Shown piece after piece: positions 4,755-5,575 of a stretch of DNA of 5,575 bases. Origin of the DNA: Lutispora sp. (GTDB taxonomy: Bacteria; Bacillota; Clostridia; Lutisporales; Lutisporaceae); NCBI GenBank assembly GCA_030834765.1, contig JAUQXG010000437.1:1-5575 (forward strand), read 5' to 3'. Below the pieces are notes generated by a model that saw nothing but the letters and a program-made list of their open reading frames with translations, did no database searches and was not told where the DNA came from. Every line of letters starts with the position of its first letter. Within the stretch, counting starts at the first letter, position 1. The translations under genes and the position numbers were made by a program.

Positions 4755-5575
4755 ATGCTATTAAGATCTAAGAATAAGATATTCTTCCTATTCACTGCTT
4801 TATTAGTTTTAGCTTTAGTAGGATGCAGCCCCAAAAATGAACCTGCTAATACAACACCAACCGCAGGTGCAAGCAATTCAGCTTCTCAGGTGATATCCTT
4901 AGAGCAACTACAAAAGAATATTGATAATGCTAATTACGTTATCGTTGATTTAAGAAAAGATGAAGCATATAATGGCTGGAAAATTGATGGTATCAGTCGT
5001 GGGGGACACATAAAGAATGCAGTTCAGTTTCCGGTAAACTGGCTAAATGATTTAAAGGATAAGCCTCTCCAAGACCTTTTAAATGAAAAAGGTTTAACAT
5101 CAGATAAGACATTGATTCTATATCACAGCCAAAATGATCAAACAGATAGGATGATGAAGGAATTAAGTGCATTAAACTATAAAAATGTATACAAGTTTGA
5201 AAATTTAAAGGAATGGGCAGATACTGCTAGCCTTCCTATGGAAGCACTTCCGAATTATCAAATGGTAGTTTACCCAGAGTGGGTAAATTCAGTTATGAAA
5301 GGTGAAAAACCAGATACATATGCAGGCAGCGAATATATGATACTTGAAACAAGCTGGGGTCCAACTTCAGAAGTTTATAACAAGGGACATATACCAGGAG
5401 CGATGCATTTTAATACAGATAACCTTGAGAGTGAACAATATTGGAATTTTGGTCCTATTGAATTAGTAAAGAAATCTCTGGAAGACTTCGGAATAACTCC
5501 TGATACTACAGTCATTGTATATTCAGATGATATTGCAGCAGCTTCAAGAGAACTGCTTGGGCTTCTATGGGCTGG
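4755..5575 (+). CDS. Secreted lipoprotein with tandem rhodanese-like domains, 3' end beyond window
   Basis: The start ATG has GGAG (4743-4746) 8 bases upstream. The first 273 residues are visible and the frame is still open at the right edge. Residues 1-24 form a lipoprotein signal peptide: basic MLLRSKNK, a hydrophobic core, and lipobox LVGC with the lipid-bearing Cys24. A low-complexity linker rich in Asn, Thr, Ser and Ala follows, to about 45. A first rhodanese-like domain (about 46-156) has YVIVDLRKDEAY, GGHIKNAVQF and TLILYHSQN. A second (about 168-273) has MILETSW, YNKGHIPGAMHF and TTVIVYSDD. The positions of the catalytic cysteine hold non-cysteine residues in both (around His124 and Ser257/Asp258), and Cys24 is the only cysteine in view. 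Inactive leading domains are known in multi-domain rhodaneses such as SseA-type enzymes and three-domain YnjE, so an active third domain may lie outside the window. The protein would sit on the outer face of the cell membrane. Confidence 0.88.
   Translation, partial: MLLRSKNKIFFLFTALLVLALVGCSPKNEPANTTPTAGASNSASQVISLEQLQKNIDNANYVIVDLRKDEAYNGWKIDGISRGGHIKNAVQFPVNWLNDLKDKPLQDLLNEKGLTSDKTLILYHSQNDQTDRMMKELSALNYKNVYKFENLKEWADTASLPMEALPNYQMVVYPEWVNSVMKGEKPDTYAGSEYMILETSWGPTSEVYNKGHIPGAMHFNTDNLESEQYWNFGPIELVKKSLEDFGITPDTTVIVYSDDIAAASRELLGLLWA

Overview
The window is an AT-rich stretch of a low-GC Gram-positive chromosome, most likely from the Clostridia. This rests on strong GGAGG-type ribosome binding sites, textbook sigma-A promoters, a T-box riboswitch in front of an aminoacyl-tRNA synthetase gene, and a lipoprotein with a Gram-positive-style lipobox. 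Nothing in the sequence fixes the genus. All genes lie on the plus strand.

Left part (1-2300): the 3' part of an MgtC/SapB-family membrane protein gene runs in from the left edge. It is followed after a short gap by a complete nicotinate phosphoribosyltransferase gene (pncB, NAD salvage), and the two look co-transcribed. Next comes a single tRNA-Ser(GGA) gene with its own consensus promoter, an encoded CCA end and a strong intrinsic terminator.

Middle part (2301-3102): about 440 bases hold no intact gene. They contain one short patch that reads like the decayed C-terminal end of an IS3-family transposase, then a sigma-A promoter. The promoter drives a well-preserved T-box leader: Stem I with a UGG specifier, an AG-bulge region and terminal loop, a mutually exclusive antiterminator and terminator, and a U-tract. 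The leader controls the tryptophanyl-tRNA synthetase gene trpS (3103-4095). The UGG (Trp) specifier and the identity of the downstream gene support each other.

Right part (4096-5575): after trpS there is a promoter region full of palindromes, then a small four-helix membrane protein of unknown function (4192-4629) and a long perfect inverted repeat that may be a terminator. The window ends inside a gene for a secreted lipoprotein with at least two rhodanese-like domains. Neither visible domain has the catalytic cysteine.

Most of the window is ordinary housekeeping DNA. I see no clear new system. The items most worth checking are the cysteine-free rhodanese lipoprotein, the palindromes ahead of the unknown membrane protein, and two details of the Trp regulon: the variable T-box base, and the HIGH/KMGKS signature of TrpRS.
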